This document shows positions 35,516 through 48,028 of a stretch of 64,000 bases of DNA, piece after piece. The stretch is from Ochotona curzoniae (lineage: Eukaryota > Chordata > Mammalia > Lagomorpha > Ochotonidae), in the NCBI RefSeq assembly GCF_017591425.1, contig NW_024467104.1, forward strand, positions 2,976,001 through 3,040,000. Reading direction: 5' to 3'. Position numbers and translations under genes: made by a program. How positions within the stretch are numbered: the stretch's first letter is position 1; each line of letters begins with the position of its first letter. The notes under the pieces were generated by a model that ran no database searches, was not told where the DNA came from, and saw nothing but the letters and a program-made list of their open reading frames with translations.

Positions 35516-36058
35516 GAATTTAAATGTAGGCATGCTTGGATGCACATGGGTGGATGACAACCAGTTCATTGAAGCCTGCTGAGGACATCTATTACCATGA
35601 AGGGCAGAACTAGAACAGTTCTTTCGGACAAGCTTTAACAAGCGAGTATCTGGGCAAGTGGAGACTCTAAGGTGGACTGTATCAGCTAATGGACTTTGGA
35701 AGGATTTCCTCAACCTTGGGGCAATGAAATCAACAGCGTCTCAGAACTATCAACACCACTTAAGCAGTATCCTTGGCACATGCTCCACCATGGGAACATG
35801 GGATGACATCAAGTGGCCGTCTCCCATTTCTGGATACTGACACAGTTGGACTGTGGGGAGTAATTCTTTTCCATTCTCTCTCTACTTTCTCCAGATGCAG
35901 GAAGAAAAAAAAAAAGGAGATTGGAGGCATTTGTCTCATCCACTTTCCTTAATTCCTTGACCCTCCCACCTGAAACAGTGGTCCACAAAGGCATGCATCC
36001 TTCTTAATTATGTAGACATCAAAAATAAAATAAATTTATTGTAAGAAAAAACAAAAAT
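35516..36058 (+). mobile_element. 3' end of the composite tandem-array retroposon (5'-truncated copy)
   Basis: Matches the 3' domain of the 20881-24230 element: 'gagtatctgggcaagtgg', 'taatggactttggaaggatttcctcaacc', 'tggaggcatttgtctcatccac'. It ends in 'aaaataaaataaatttattg' plus an A-rich tail. The array itself is absent, as expected for a 5'-truncated retrotransposed copy. Confidence 0.75.
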
Positions 36059-36455
36059 AATTATAAGTATAGTAAATATCTTTTTTTGGAATGTCTGTAA
36101 AGGTGAGATCACTTTGAAGCCTGTTTGAAGCCAGCTGAATTACTAAGTGAATTATCATCCCATTTTGTGCTTTTGGTTATATCTTCTCAATTTCATGAAT
36201 GTCACATGATTTCTATTTCAAGCTGGTATTACAGGTATAGCCTCCTCCCCTAAACATGAAACCCCTCTCTCTGTTGACAGTCCAGACTCCTCTTTATTGA
36301 TATTCACAAAAATTTCTTGTTAGAGGGTACAAGAGAGTGTTAGCCTGTACTTACCACAGACACAATAGCCTGTTGTTTTGAGTGCTAAGAAACTGCAGTA
36401 TCCATCTACTTCTTAACAATCCTTTTTTTTTGCTGCAATGCAAATGCTTTCAAAT
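36059..36455. other. No feature recognised
   Basis: Non-coding sequence without a recognised repeat. Confidence 0.45.
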
Positions 36456-36502
36456 ATTTTGGTTAGATGAAAGGTTATAGAGAGGAGGGAGAGAGAGAGA
36501 CA

Positions 36503-36554
<52 letters not shown>

Positions 36555-36800
36555 CAGACATCTGCTGGTTCACTCCTCAAATGGTCACAGTAGTTAGGGA
36601 TGGAATAAGTCTAAGCCAGGAGCTAGGAGCTTCAGGTGCATCTCCCAAGTGGGTGTCAGGTGCCCAAGCATTTTGACCGTCTTCTGCAGCTTTTCCCAGG
36701 CTAATTAACAGGGAGATGGGTTGGAAATGAAGCACCCAGGACACAAGCCATATAAGATGCTGGCATTGCAAGGCAGCAGTCTTATTCTGCTACAACTGAC
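36456..36800 (-). mobile_element. Old C-SINE, minus orientation, with (GA)n expansion
   Basis: The reversed pyrimidine-rich SINE segment has grown into a GA run at about 36485-36552. It is followed by 'gacatctgctggttcactcctcaaatgg', 'aggagctaggagcttcaggtgc' and 'agcagtcttattctgctac'. Confidence 0.8.
36485..36552. repeat. (GA)n microsatellite
   Basis: Nearly pure GA/GAGG run of about 68 bases inside the SINE. Confidence 0.95.
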
Positions 36801-37260
36801 AATGCAGTTGTTTTAAATGTAGAAGTTCTAAATGCTGAATCAACTGCTGCTTTACATGTCCAACCAAAAAATTAGTGGAAGTCTTTCTTCAAGTGGAGAA
36901 CATGCCTAGTTAAAATACAAGGAATACAAATGAGACACACATTTTCAAAAAAAAAGGCAGAGTAAATAGATGTTTCTTGTGCTGGGTTCTCAAACAACTT
37001 GGTGAATGTCGGATGTAGATGGAACTGGTGAGGACTGATATGAAGGATTCTCCCAAGAGGGATTTTGGGAAACACAAGACCAGAATTAGTGGTGAAATTC
37101 ATTGGAAATGTATATTCTGGGGCTGTTACCTAAGTCTACTGTGTCAGAGAAACTAGGGATAAGGTTCCACATGTGTCATGCCAAGCCTTCCCAGTGATTC
37201 TGATGTGTGTTCTAAACAAGTGTTTCTCACCAGAGGTGAGGTTGCCTCCAGAGAATTTTA
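36801..37260. other. No feature recognised
   Basis: Non-coding spacer before the minus-strand retroposon. Confidence 0.45.
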
Positions 37261-39370
37261 TCTCTATTTCTTTTTTATAGTTATTTTTATTTTTTATGAT
37301 TTTTACATAAGGTTCAAGGGCTACAGGAAGGTGGATGAGATCACCATTTCCACATTCTCTTTGTTTCCTTCCTGTATCTGGAGGAAGGAGGGTATAACGG
37401 GAGAAGCCACAACCAGCCTCCCAACCGCCCCACGATCTCTGATTGTGGGGCATGCTCTGAGTGCCCTGCTCAAAAGGTTTCAATAGTTCAACAGTTCTGA
37501 ATTGCTGCCAATCTCATCACTCCAAGCATGATGAAATCTCTCCAGAACCCACTGGTTCACACAGTCCAACCTAGAGTCTCTGTTTGCCCAGATAGTCACT
37601 GTCAACACTTGCTTGGGGTAGTTGATTGATTTGTTCTGTCCTCTGTCCTCTGTTGTGGTACCAGGTGTCCTCTGCAGGCTCCAATGTACTGCCTTATCCT
37701 CCATGTGCACCTGGACATACCCTCAACTGCTCCATTTAAGCTACTGAGGAGGCCCAGCTCTGACACATGCACTCCACAGTCAGAACTATGGAACATGCAA
37801 TTCTTTCCATGGTTGGGGTTTTGAATCCAGAAATACAGCTGGGGGGAATCCCCATAGAAATTTCATCTGAGGTGATTCCAGACCTGATCTTATGTGTGCT
37901 TGCCAATACAGGGTCAAGCATAGTCTGTCACCCCAAGCAGCTTATGCATATGCTGGTGGTTGCAATTGCTGGGTCAGTTCTGCCTCAAGCCCCATCTTCT
38001 ACACAAACCAATGAGTGTCGCAGCCCGATCCTGCCCACCACACACTCAGCCTTCACATACACCAGCAGAAACTGTAGGCTAGTTGGACCAACCTGAAATA
38101 ATCCACACCAGGCACACCCCTGCCATGGTTTCCATGCTTGCCAGTATGTACATCAGACTAATCTAGTCCATCCCACATTCCATTAAGCTCTCACACAATT
38201 CAATGGGCCTTGAATCCTAGTTCAACCCAACCAGACCCACTATCCAGCTCACACAAGCACTGGTGGGTGCCACTCTCTGTCTAGCCATACATACCCAACT
38301 CCTGGTTCTCACTCTCACAAATTGAAGTAGCAACCCAAGAGGGAGGTGCTCACTGTTTTCTATTGGACCCAGTCCCACTCATGGATCCTGCACTCTTGAG
38401 GTGTTCCTGCAGTTTAACTTGACAGAATTTGCTCTCCTGCCAGCATCTACCACATGATGCTGCAGCAAAGCCCAACCAACCCACACCCATTCTGATTTAT
38501 GCATTCACCAGTAGGAACACTCAACTCTGCCTGGCTTTCCCCTGATCCAGCTCACATGAGGCCAGTAGGTGTTGTAACCCTGCCAGGCCTGGTCTGCCCC
38601 CATCCAAACTCACATTTTCCAAGGGAGTGGTAGTCCAGCAATGGAGCCCCATGCATCTTCCCTACTAGCATTCCCCCTGTCCCCCGGGTCTCATACGCGC
38701 TGGTTGATTGCTGTGGCCAAGTTTTGTAGGGCCTGCCTCAACGTGGCATTTCTCATTGGATGTAGCCTGGCCAGACCCACCCCAACCACAGCTCCAACTC
38801 ATGCTGGTGCAGGCTACCAACCTCGCCCAGTTATGCCAGCTCCTTGTTCTGTCATTCATGTGAACTGCCATGTGTTGTGACCCAACCCAACTCAACCCAC
38901 ATTCTATTCTTGTGCTTGGATTCACCAGTGAGTGATGTGAACTGGTTCAGCATGGTTTATTCCCAACTTTCACTAAATGTATGCCTGTGGGTACCATTTC
39001 CTGGCCTGTCCTGGGTTGTTCCTCACTGTGGTTCTTGTGCTCACCTGCAGTGACCGTGTTAAGACAGAAGAGTTACCCAAGTTCCTTCATCAGAACCTCT
39101 CTTAGTGCAAGATCTCATGCCCAAGAGTGGACCCTAGCAATGACTGTGGCCTTTCCTGATTGGCCTTCAACCTATTCTGGTTTTTGCTGCTGGTGGGTGT
39201 TACAGCCCAGACAAGCATGGTCAAAACCACAAAAGAGCTCACACATGACTCAGTAGGGGCAGAGACCAAGCCTAGCCCTTCCTACACCTACCGTGGTTGT
39301 CACGAGCATCAATGCATACATGCCTCAGGTCCAGGGAGACATTTTCAGTTACCCAAACAGAAAAATGGTG
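37261..39370 (-). mobile_element. Composite tandem-array retroposon, minus orientation
   Basis: Read on the minus strand, the C-rich plus-strand units at about 37950-39360 become the same G-rich, roughly 60-bp array as at 4076-6310. The 3' domain follows (37500-37700: 'gtgttgacagtgactatctggg', 'ggttctggagagatttcatc'). Then 'tccagatacaggaaggaaacaaagag' leads to an A-rich tail at about 37265-37310. This is the same element order as 20881-24230 in an unrelated location, which supports mobility. No coding content. Confidence 0.7.
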
Positions 39371-39404
39371 CTTCTGGCATCTGGGATAATGGCCAGATTG
39401 TGTT

Positions 39405-39500
39405 ATGAATCTAAAATGTACAGAATAATCTTGCAACAAAGAATTACATAGTTGACAACATCCATGGTGCGGAAGTTGAGATATCCTGAACTAAACTGAA
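39405..39500 (+). mobile_element. MER5A-like hAT DNA transposon fragment
   Basis: Contains decayed forms of blocks that I recall from MER5A: 'aaaatgtacagaataatc', 'aacaaagaattacatag' and 'ggtgcggaagttgagatatcctg'. Non-autonomous and ancient. Confidence 0.55.
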
Positions 39501-40585
39501 CCTCAAATATTTTGGGTGCCTGTGAAATTAAAATATTAGAAACTTTTTGATACTGGTGGTATCCTTGGTTGGAATGGTTCATCTCCAGTTCATCTCAGGT
39601 GGGCCAGAAGAGAACAAACAGATCCCTAATTCAAGTGATCATTTCCATTAAAAGTTCTCTTTGTAGATGGCAAGTGCTTCAAATGCTAACTTCAGGTGAA
39701 AACACTGCACTTCAGTCCTGGCTAACCTGTCTCAGTCTGGAACATTGCCTATTCCTCAGGTCCTGCCAACAACTCCTCTCCTATAAGCAAATTGTCAACA
39801 CACCATAGAATTGAGTATCTTAAAATAATGTGTTCAAGGTCAAGTGTAGCTGTAGGTATCCTCGGTGTATCCTCCTCCTCTTCAAACACTCCCTCATCTC
39901 AGGTGAACGCACACCTGCCTCTCTGAGCTTGAGTGATCCCATTTACCCTTCTATGCACATTCACCCCATGTTCTTCCCATCACAAATCACTTAGCTGAAA
40001 TCTGTGCAAGTAGAAAATTTATTATTTGGTAGTGGCAGCAGTTCCAGGAATCTCAGGGTTTGAAGACAACATTTGATCATTTTCTTTAGAATGAGAGGTG
40101 AGAGAGGATAGGCTAATACAAGGTTTTCTTTTTGATAATTCTCTTTGTTATATCACATACTTTGTGTTTGATCTAATCTTGCTTGTGTGCTATGCATAGC
40201 TTATTGAGTGTATCTATCACACCATAATTAGAGGAGATTCTAAAGACCTAACAATAGTACTGATGTGCTGATCAGTAAAGGATCAGTCGCAGAGAGAGGA
40301 GTAAGTGATAATGCCCAGAAAGTAGCACCTCCCGTTACTCATCATGGGTGGCAAAGAGTCTCCCAAACCATGCATTCAGCACTCCTGGAGAAGCACGTTG
40401 GAGCAATATGCAGCTGAGTAGGAAGTGATGCAAAAATTCTGAAAATGTGAGAAGCTAAAACATGTGGAACCATGTACCAGGACCTTGGCCTGCTTTGTGT
40501 CAAGGGAGCTAGGAAGTCCATCGCAGTTATGTTGACCACTCACATATTCATGGTAGTCCAATGAGCTCGCACCATTTCAGCTTAC
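39501..40585. other. Spacer downstream of GLYAT; no gene
   Basis: No named repeat or protein-like frame. It may include GLYAT downstream regulatory or alternative 3' UTR sequence, but nothing shows this. Confidence 0.45.
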
Positions 40586-40590
40586 AATGA

Positions 40591-40596
40591 TTTATT
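40591..40596 (-). terminator. Candidate GLYAT poly(A) signal
   Basis: Plus-strand 'tttatt' is AATAAA on the coding strand, 74 bases past the GLYAT stop codon. It is the nearest canonical signal. Confidence 0.55.
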
Positions 40597-40670
40597 CATT
40601 CATTCCTCTGTTTATCCACTACTGTAGATGGATCCCTACTTATTCTCAGCTCATGAGTCCAGGCCTGGCT

Positions 40671-41073
40671 TCACACCGGCATGCAGATCCACTGGTTCCA
40701 GTTACAGGGCATGAGGATGTGGTGCAGAGTGTCACCCATTTTTTGCATAGCTATGTTGTCCTTGTCTGTGTGAGAATAGACAGGAAAGCCAAGTTTTTCC
40801 ATGGCAACAACCTGGGCATGGACAGTGTGGGAGACAAGGCCCAGACCCCGGTACTCAGGTAGGGTGCCTGCTATTCGTGTTTCTCCAGTCTGGTCCATCA
40901 GGTCCCAGGACACAAGGGTGCCATCTGGCCCCAGCAGACCACTGGTTGGGAAGGTCCGGATGCAGCGTTCAATGAATCTCTGGCTCCTCTCATTCCCACC
41001 GTAATACCAGAATTTATTCACCAAGGAAGCATGGGCAACATCCAGAGATGTGAGCTTGAACTTCTCATGGTTG
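40671..41073 (-). CDS. GLYAT: GLYAT coding exon 5 (catalytic C-terminal domain and stop)
   Basis: Acceptor 'tttccatag|caaccatg' completes Ile162 and is followed by 133 residues from NHEKFKLTSL to NWNQWICMPV and TGA. It carries the GNAT-like fold segment with Glu226 and the acyl-CoA loop. Confidence 0.95.
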
Positions 41074-44000
41074 CTATGGAAAGCCCAGAAAGAAAGTCCA
41101 TGAGGATGAGGATGTAATATTCGTTCTGACTTCTTTTATCTTGTGAGACAGAGTACAAAGTCAGGAAATAGCAAAGGCAAAGAGCTCCTAGATGGATAGG
41201 CCTGTGACGATAGAGCAAAGAAAGAAGACCAATATCATACAAGCATTGTTGGAGAGAAGAAACAGGAAGGTTACAAAGGTGCAAGTGGTAGACAGGTTCT
41301 AAATATTCCAGATGAAATGGAAAACAATAGAATTTTTTAAGCAGAGAGGAGCACAGTTGGTGTTGGAGTTTTTCAAGGATGATCCTGAGTGTTGGGAGAG
41401 CATTGATGTGGGAAGTCAGAAAGAAAGCAGGGGAGAAATTGGGAAGCTACTTCAGAAACAGGAGATGTGCTTTAACCAACTCACATGGCCTTGGGCTTGC
41501 CACCAGTGGGTGGTAAATTCTTGACATCCAGCAGGGAAGGGATGAGTTTCTCAGCAGTCTTAGGTGACATATACAGAAAGCCTTCTGAGTGTTTGATTTT
41601 GAAAGATTTAATGGCTGAGAAGTTTTGTATCACGTCGTTCAGACGGTTCTGTGAGCCTAGAGCAATAAAAGGAGATAAGTAATGATGAAAACACATGATA
41701 GGAAGTTCTGCAGAGGAGTAGGAGTTGCTGGGAAATGGAATCAGACAATGAGGAAGCCAGGATGGGGCTTTTAAATATTCTTCTTATTATCTCATTTTAT
41801 TTATTTATTTTGTTTGTTTGCAGAGGGGAATTCAGACAGAGCCATGTTGTTGGCAGTAATTCTGTAATGAGAATTCTCTGGGTTACATAACCACGTTGCT
41901 TTAACAATCAAAGGAGATGAGTCTATTTAACAGTTAGCTAACTTTTTCTGAACCCTGTGCCCTGTTGCAGCAATGATCCACCATAATCCCATGTCTCCTT
42001 CAATTGCATTTTTTCCAATTGTGCTTTGTGTTCCCGTGGCTAAATCATTTTATTTCCCTCATGAAACTTGCAAATTTAGCATAGAGAAAATCTTTGGAAA
42101 AACGCTTTGCTCCTGGTGGCCTTGACAATGGCCATTGAAATGTTTCTAGGCTAGCCGGGTGGAGACACGTGTACTGTTATGGTGTCATCACAGCCCCATA
42201 TTGGATTGTCCTCCACAGTCATTCCATTCATAGCCAATCCATCAACAAATTTCACCAGCTAATAAATCCATGTAAGACCAGAAGAAGAACCATCTTGCAA
42301 GACCCAATCCAAATGGTTTAGTCCATAGAACATGAAGTTTGCCATGAAGTAGAAGTTAAGTGACACCTCCAGCTATTGTTCTAGCTTTTCCTTATTCCAC
42401 ATTTTTTTTAAAGATTTATTTTTATTATTCTCTCATTGGAAAGGCGGATATACAGAGAGAGGAGAGACAGAGAGGAAGATCTTCCGTCCGATGAGTCACT
42501 CCCCAAGTGAGCGCCTCGGGCCGATACTATGCCGGTCCGAAGCCAGGAGCCTCTTCCGGGTCTCCCACGCGGGTGCAGGTTCCCAAAGCTTTGGGTCGTC
42601 CTCGACTGCTTTCCCAGGCCACAGGCAGGGAGCTGGAAGGGAAGCGGGGCTGCCGGGATTAGAATCGGCGCCCATATGGGATCCTGGGCGTGCAAGGCGA
42701 GGACCTTTAACCACTTGCGCCACCGCGCCGGGCCCTTATTCCACATTTTTAAATAGTCTTTTCCGTGTCTTGTCTTCTAGAACGTTCTCAGGGTAATTTG
42801 GTTGGTTAAAGTCACAAAGCAACTGACAGTTGGCTATTATTCTTAGGACTCTGATTTCAGAGTTTGCACTCATAACCAAGACAGTTGTCTTAAGTGACCT
42901 GAGAAGTGCTCTATGGCACAATGAATTCCTCTTCATGAGCCTGCCCTAACATCCCATCATCCTAAGGGTCCTGGATACATCTGAAAAATGTGCTTAAGTC
43001 CTCAGTAGTAAGAATTACAATGTAGTTCTCTATATGAAGTCCATTCTCCCTAGGCCTTGATATGCTTTCCACGTCAGTGGATACAGGAATAATGGAGTTA
43101 GAAAGCAACAAGCTAAGGGGTCTGGTGCTTGGAGGAAGGCGATCTGAGTCATATATGTAGACTTGACTGAGAAACAGAAAGGAGACCTCACGCATCCCAT
43201 TTCTCTGGCTTACTTTGAATCTGCAAGTGCTGTTTCCAGTTGATGACTCCTGGAGAATCAAGGAAAGCTTGACAGGTGTTTGGGTCCCGGGAATAGATGT
43301 GGTAAGTATTGGTGTAGTGATCGAGGTCGTCTGTCATATTCTGTTATCAGAAAACAACAATGAGCCTTCTTCAGGTTCATCACACAGTGCTCTTTTCCTT
43401 TTATATTATCATTCTACTGTATTGCTTGAAGCAATAAATGGGATTGGTGTTTTAATTTGTCTGTTATAATTGTTTCTGAGTCAAGGAAATCAAGAACAAA
43501 GATTAAAGCACTTATAAAATTTCAGAGCAATACTGTTCTCTACCTCTGTGTCACATTAAAATTTCAAAAAACAAACACAATCATTTCAAGATAGTTCCTT
43601 GATTTCTCAGACATCCTTAAGGGAAGAGGAAAGGCAATTGAACAAGGAAATGTTCTGTTACAGAAAAGCTACATTGCAGCTAAAATATTTGCAGAACATG
43701 CCAACGATGAACATGACTGTATTAAAGTGGCTCCGGGATGGCTTTGATTACTGGGGCTAATACTCTTGGGAACACCTGCATCCCGTATCAGGGATACCTG
43801 GGTGCTTGAGGCCCTGGATGGCACTGAGGATGTCTCACGTACCCTGATTTCTGCCATTGGTGTAGGGACCAGGATTCAGTTTCTGGCTCCAACTTCTGCT
43901 TGGTACAGCCCCTGTTCATGTGGCTTTTTATTTTTAATTATTAATGTGTGGATTTATATATTTTTTTTAATTTATTTATTTTTATTATTTTTCACATTTT

Positions 44001-47000
44001 ATTATTGTTGCTATCATTTTACGATACAGTTCCATATTCCCCTATCCCCTCCCCAATTGCCTTCCCCCCCAGTTCCTTTATATCATTATTAACATATAGT
44101 CCTTCATACTCAGTCATATGTTCATCATTGCGGGCATGGACAATGGAAGAGAGTCCAGAATCCTATTGTCAAAATATAATATAAACAGTTTCAATGTAAG
44201 TCCATCTTTGTCTGGAAACAGAGATGCCAACCACACTGCCTCCTCACATCTGGTTGTTAGTCTCCATTACATAACTACTGTACATTCCCTTAAATGAAAA
44301 GTCATGATACAGAATCAACAATAGAAAGAAAAATAGAAATTTACAATGCCATGAAGTTAAATGACATGTTACTAGATATGACAGTCTCCATTACACAACT
44401 ACTTTACCTCCCCTTAAATGAAGAGCCACAAAACAAAATCAACTTCCGGAAGAAAAAAAGAAATTAACAACACCAAGAAGTTAAACAACATGCTTTTAAA
44501 TGTGCAACGTGTAGCTGAAGAGGTGAAAATCAAGAACCTTCTTGAGGAAAATGATGTCACTGCATGATCTACGAGTCATTGAATGATTTAATCAGAAGAA
44601 AGTGTTTTGAAGAGATGAAACCAACAGAAAACAACAAAACCCATGTGATATAGTTTCCGCTGATCTTTGTTGGAGTGTGTCTCCTCCCGACAATAAACAG
44701 ATGGGTTTTGTTTTTCAATCCAGTCTACTAATCTATGATGTTTGATTGAGCTTAAGCAATTTACATTCAGAGTTAAATATACATAGGTGGTACTTTGGTC
44801 CTGTCATTTTAGGAATGGGTTGTTCATTGATTTAGTCTTCTGTTGTCATTTTACTGGGATGTTCTTCCTTTTTGCCTTTGGTTTTGGTAGGTGCTATTCC
44901 TCTTCTCTGTCAAGGGAACATCTTGAAGTATCATCTGTAGAGCAGGTTTGGAAGAGGCAAATTCTTTTAGCTTTTCTTTACTATGGAAGAATTTTATTTC
45001 ATTTTCAAAGATGAAAGAAAGCTTTGCAGGGTATGTTATCCTAGGCCAATTTTTTTTCTTTCAGAATCTGGAATATGTCACTCCATTCTCTTCTTGCCTG
45101 TAGAGTTTCCTGTGAGAGATCTCCTGTGAGCTTAATTGGCCTTCCTTTATATGTCAATTGATGTTTTTCACTTGCACATTTAAGGATCTTTTCTTTATGT
45201 TCAATTGAAGAGAGCTTGATGATCATATGTCGTGGGGAAGATCGCTTTTGATCAAGCTGGTTGGGAGTTCTGTGCCCCTCCTGGATCTTGTTTCCCAATT
45301 CTTTCTCCAGATTAGGGAAATTTTCCTTGATTATTTCATTAAATACATTTGCAAACTCAGCTTCTCTTTCTGCACCTTCTGGGACTCCCATAACTCTTAT
45401 ATTTGGCCTCTTAATAGTGTCTTTCAATTCTTGAATGCTTTTTTTGGCCTGATCCAGCTCTGCTTCCAGCTGTTTGTTTGCTTCCCCCAATGACAGAAAA
45501 TATTTTCCAATTCTGAGATTTTTTTCTTCTGCTTGTTTCATTCTATTTTGGAGACTATCCACTGTACTTGTAATTTGCTCTACTGTGTTCTTAATTTCTG
45601 ATATACCAGCCTTGATTTCCTTTACTGCTTCCTTAAATTCTTTGAACTCTTGCATTAACTTCTCATTTTAGACCAGAATCTTTAAAATGAGTCTTATGGA
45701 TTCTGTGTCCCCCATTTTCTCAATGTCTTCCTCAGTTAACTCTGAGGTTGGCAAAGGGTTTTGCTCCTTTGCAGAGGAGTTTTCAGTAATATTCATTGTG
45801 CCTTTGTCTCTTCTTTTGCTCTTGATCATTGTACTTCCGGTTAGCAGAGTGTTCTTCTTGGGGCAGGTTTCTAAGCTGTGTCACCAACAGGTCTACGGTT
45901 AGATTTTACTTATTGCAGTTGGTACACAACTTTTTGCTTGCAGCCACTTGTGCCACAACCTCCAGTGAGTTCCAAGTCTGGCTTCTTATGTCAGATATCC
46001 ACCGTAGTCTCCACAGCACAGCTCTTGGCTCACCACTCTCCACCTCCTGTGATACCGTGCTGAGGCTGCACTGTTGTCTCTGCAACCTTTCTCCCTCTTC
46101 TGGTTGGAGTGGGTTCCAGGATTAAAGAGACACCAGGTGTCCTATCTAGTTATGTTGTTGGTGGCACTAATCATGTCGGAACTTGTTGGACGCTAGGTCT
46201 GGGGGCCACACGGACCTGTTTTGACCAGTATGAGGCCACAGTCGGTATTATTTTCCTGCGGGACCTCAGCGAGTTCTCGCGAGCTCAGCACATGCGCAGT
46301 TCACTGTTGCCCCTGCAGTCGCAAAGGTTTTGCCACAGTGCGCAAAATGGTGCCCGAAGTGCTACCACAACAGTTCTTGATCTGCTGGCTGACAGATCTG
46401 AGGGCTACCCAGACCTGCCCTGGATGGTACCCATAGAATGCCACGTCGTTGCAGTTCACCGAGTCAGAAATTAGCTCACTCCCTCTCAGAGCATGCTCAG
46501 TCCTTTCCCTTGCCCTTTCCTCCTTAGGCAAAATGGCGCCCAATTGAGCTCTAGTGGGCTTATTGGGCTATGAAATCCTCACTGTTCTCGCACTTCCCGC
46601 CTGGGACCTGCTGCTCTGTCTCTGCTCCTGGTCAAATCAAACGGACCAGCAGGACAGACAGTTCCCCATCTGGGTTCACCTGCCAAGCTCCCAGTGAAAG
46701 TCCCTTCCCACCTGGTTGCTGGTGGAGTTCCGGCTGCTGGTGGAGTTTAGATCACCGTGCTGGAATATCATTCACTGCAACACCACACTGCTGTGCCCGC
46801 TGTGCCCGCTGCTTTCCTGTGTCTGTCAGTCTCCAGGTACCCCTCTGCTGTTGTTCTATCCTTTCGTATTTGCTGAAATCTGTCCTCTCTGCTTTATTCT
46901 GGTTAAATGCTTCTCTGTCCGTTTAAACGTGTCCTTACCCTATTCTGCCATCTTGATACCTCTCATGTGGCTTTTTAAAGAGTGAATGGCAGATGGGAGA

Positions 47001-47993
47001 TTTCTGTTTCATTTCTCTTTTTTCTCTCTATTTCCCTCTCTATTTCCCTCTCTTTCTCTCTCTATTTCTTTCTCTCCCTGTCTTCCTCTTTCTTTCTCTC
47101 TATTTCTTTCTCTTCTTCTTCTCTACCTCTCAGGTAAATGAATTAAAAATATTTAACAGCCAGGTATTGTGACACCAAGACTTAGGCTGTTGCCTGCTAC
47201 ACTGGTATGCCATGTGTACAACACGATGCTATCCTGTGGCTGGCCCTGTGTGACAGCCCACACAGGCGCTGACGAATCCACCTGCAAACTTGGATTTAAG
47301 CCATTGAATTCGCTCCCTTTAATCCCCTAAACAGGCAGGAAATTGACCATAACTTTCTGACTCCAGGCAATGCATTACAAGAAAATTGCTACTGTCTTCC
47401 ATAAAAATAATCATATGAAACTCTTAATGGACTTCACCAATTTTTACACCAATCATCTTTTAATTCCCTTTCCTTGTAGTATCTTTGTATTTGTACATTG
47501 TGGAATGACTAAATCTAATTCATACATATTTACTTCAGACAAGATGTTTTTGTGGTAAGAACATTTTGTATAGATACTCATAGCATTTTTTTTCAAGAAG
47601 ATTATGTGTTATTCTGAATCAGAATAACTGTGTAATAAAATAAATCTCTTGAATTTATGTCTCTGAAATTTTGTGTCTTCATCCAACATCTCCACAAATG
47701 CTCAAAACTTTTTTTCCATAGTGCTGTTGCCTTGGCTGTGTCTTTATGGGAAAATGTTTATTTAGGTAGTTTGCCATTTCAGTGTCAGGTGATGGTTGTT
47801 TTCATATCATTGAGATGAGTTCCTCATATATTCTTGGCATTAATGCGTTATCAGATGCGTACTTGAAATGCTTTCCCTCAATATGTGAGTTACTGTGCTA
47901 CAAGTAGAGACTATGACCTTGTGATCACAAAAATTTTTTTTTGCCTGTCATCTTGCTCCAGCCTTCTACCCTACTTCATTTTATTTATTTATT

Positions 47994-48028
<35 letters not shown>

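Noticed and set aside
45041..45655. 204-residue open frame as a host gene
   Set aside because: Its motifs (NIRVMGVPEG, ARREWSDIFQILKEKK) are those of L1 ORF1, and the flanks are L1 5' UTR and 3' region with a target duplication.
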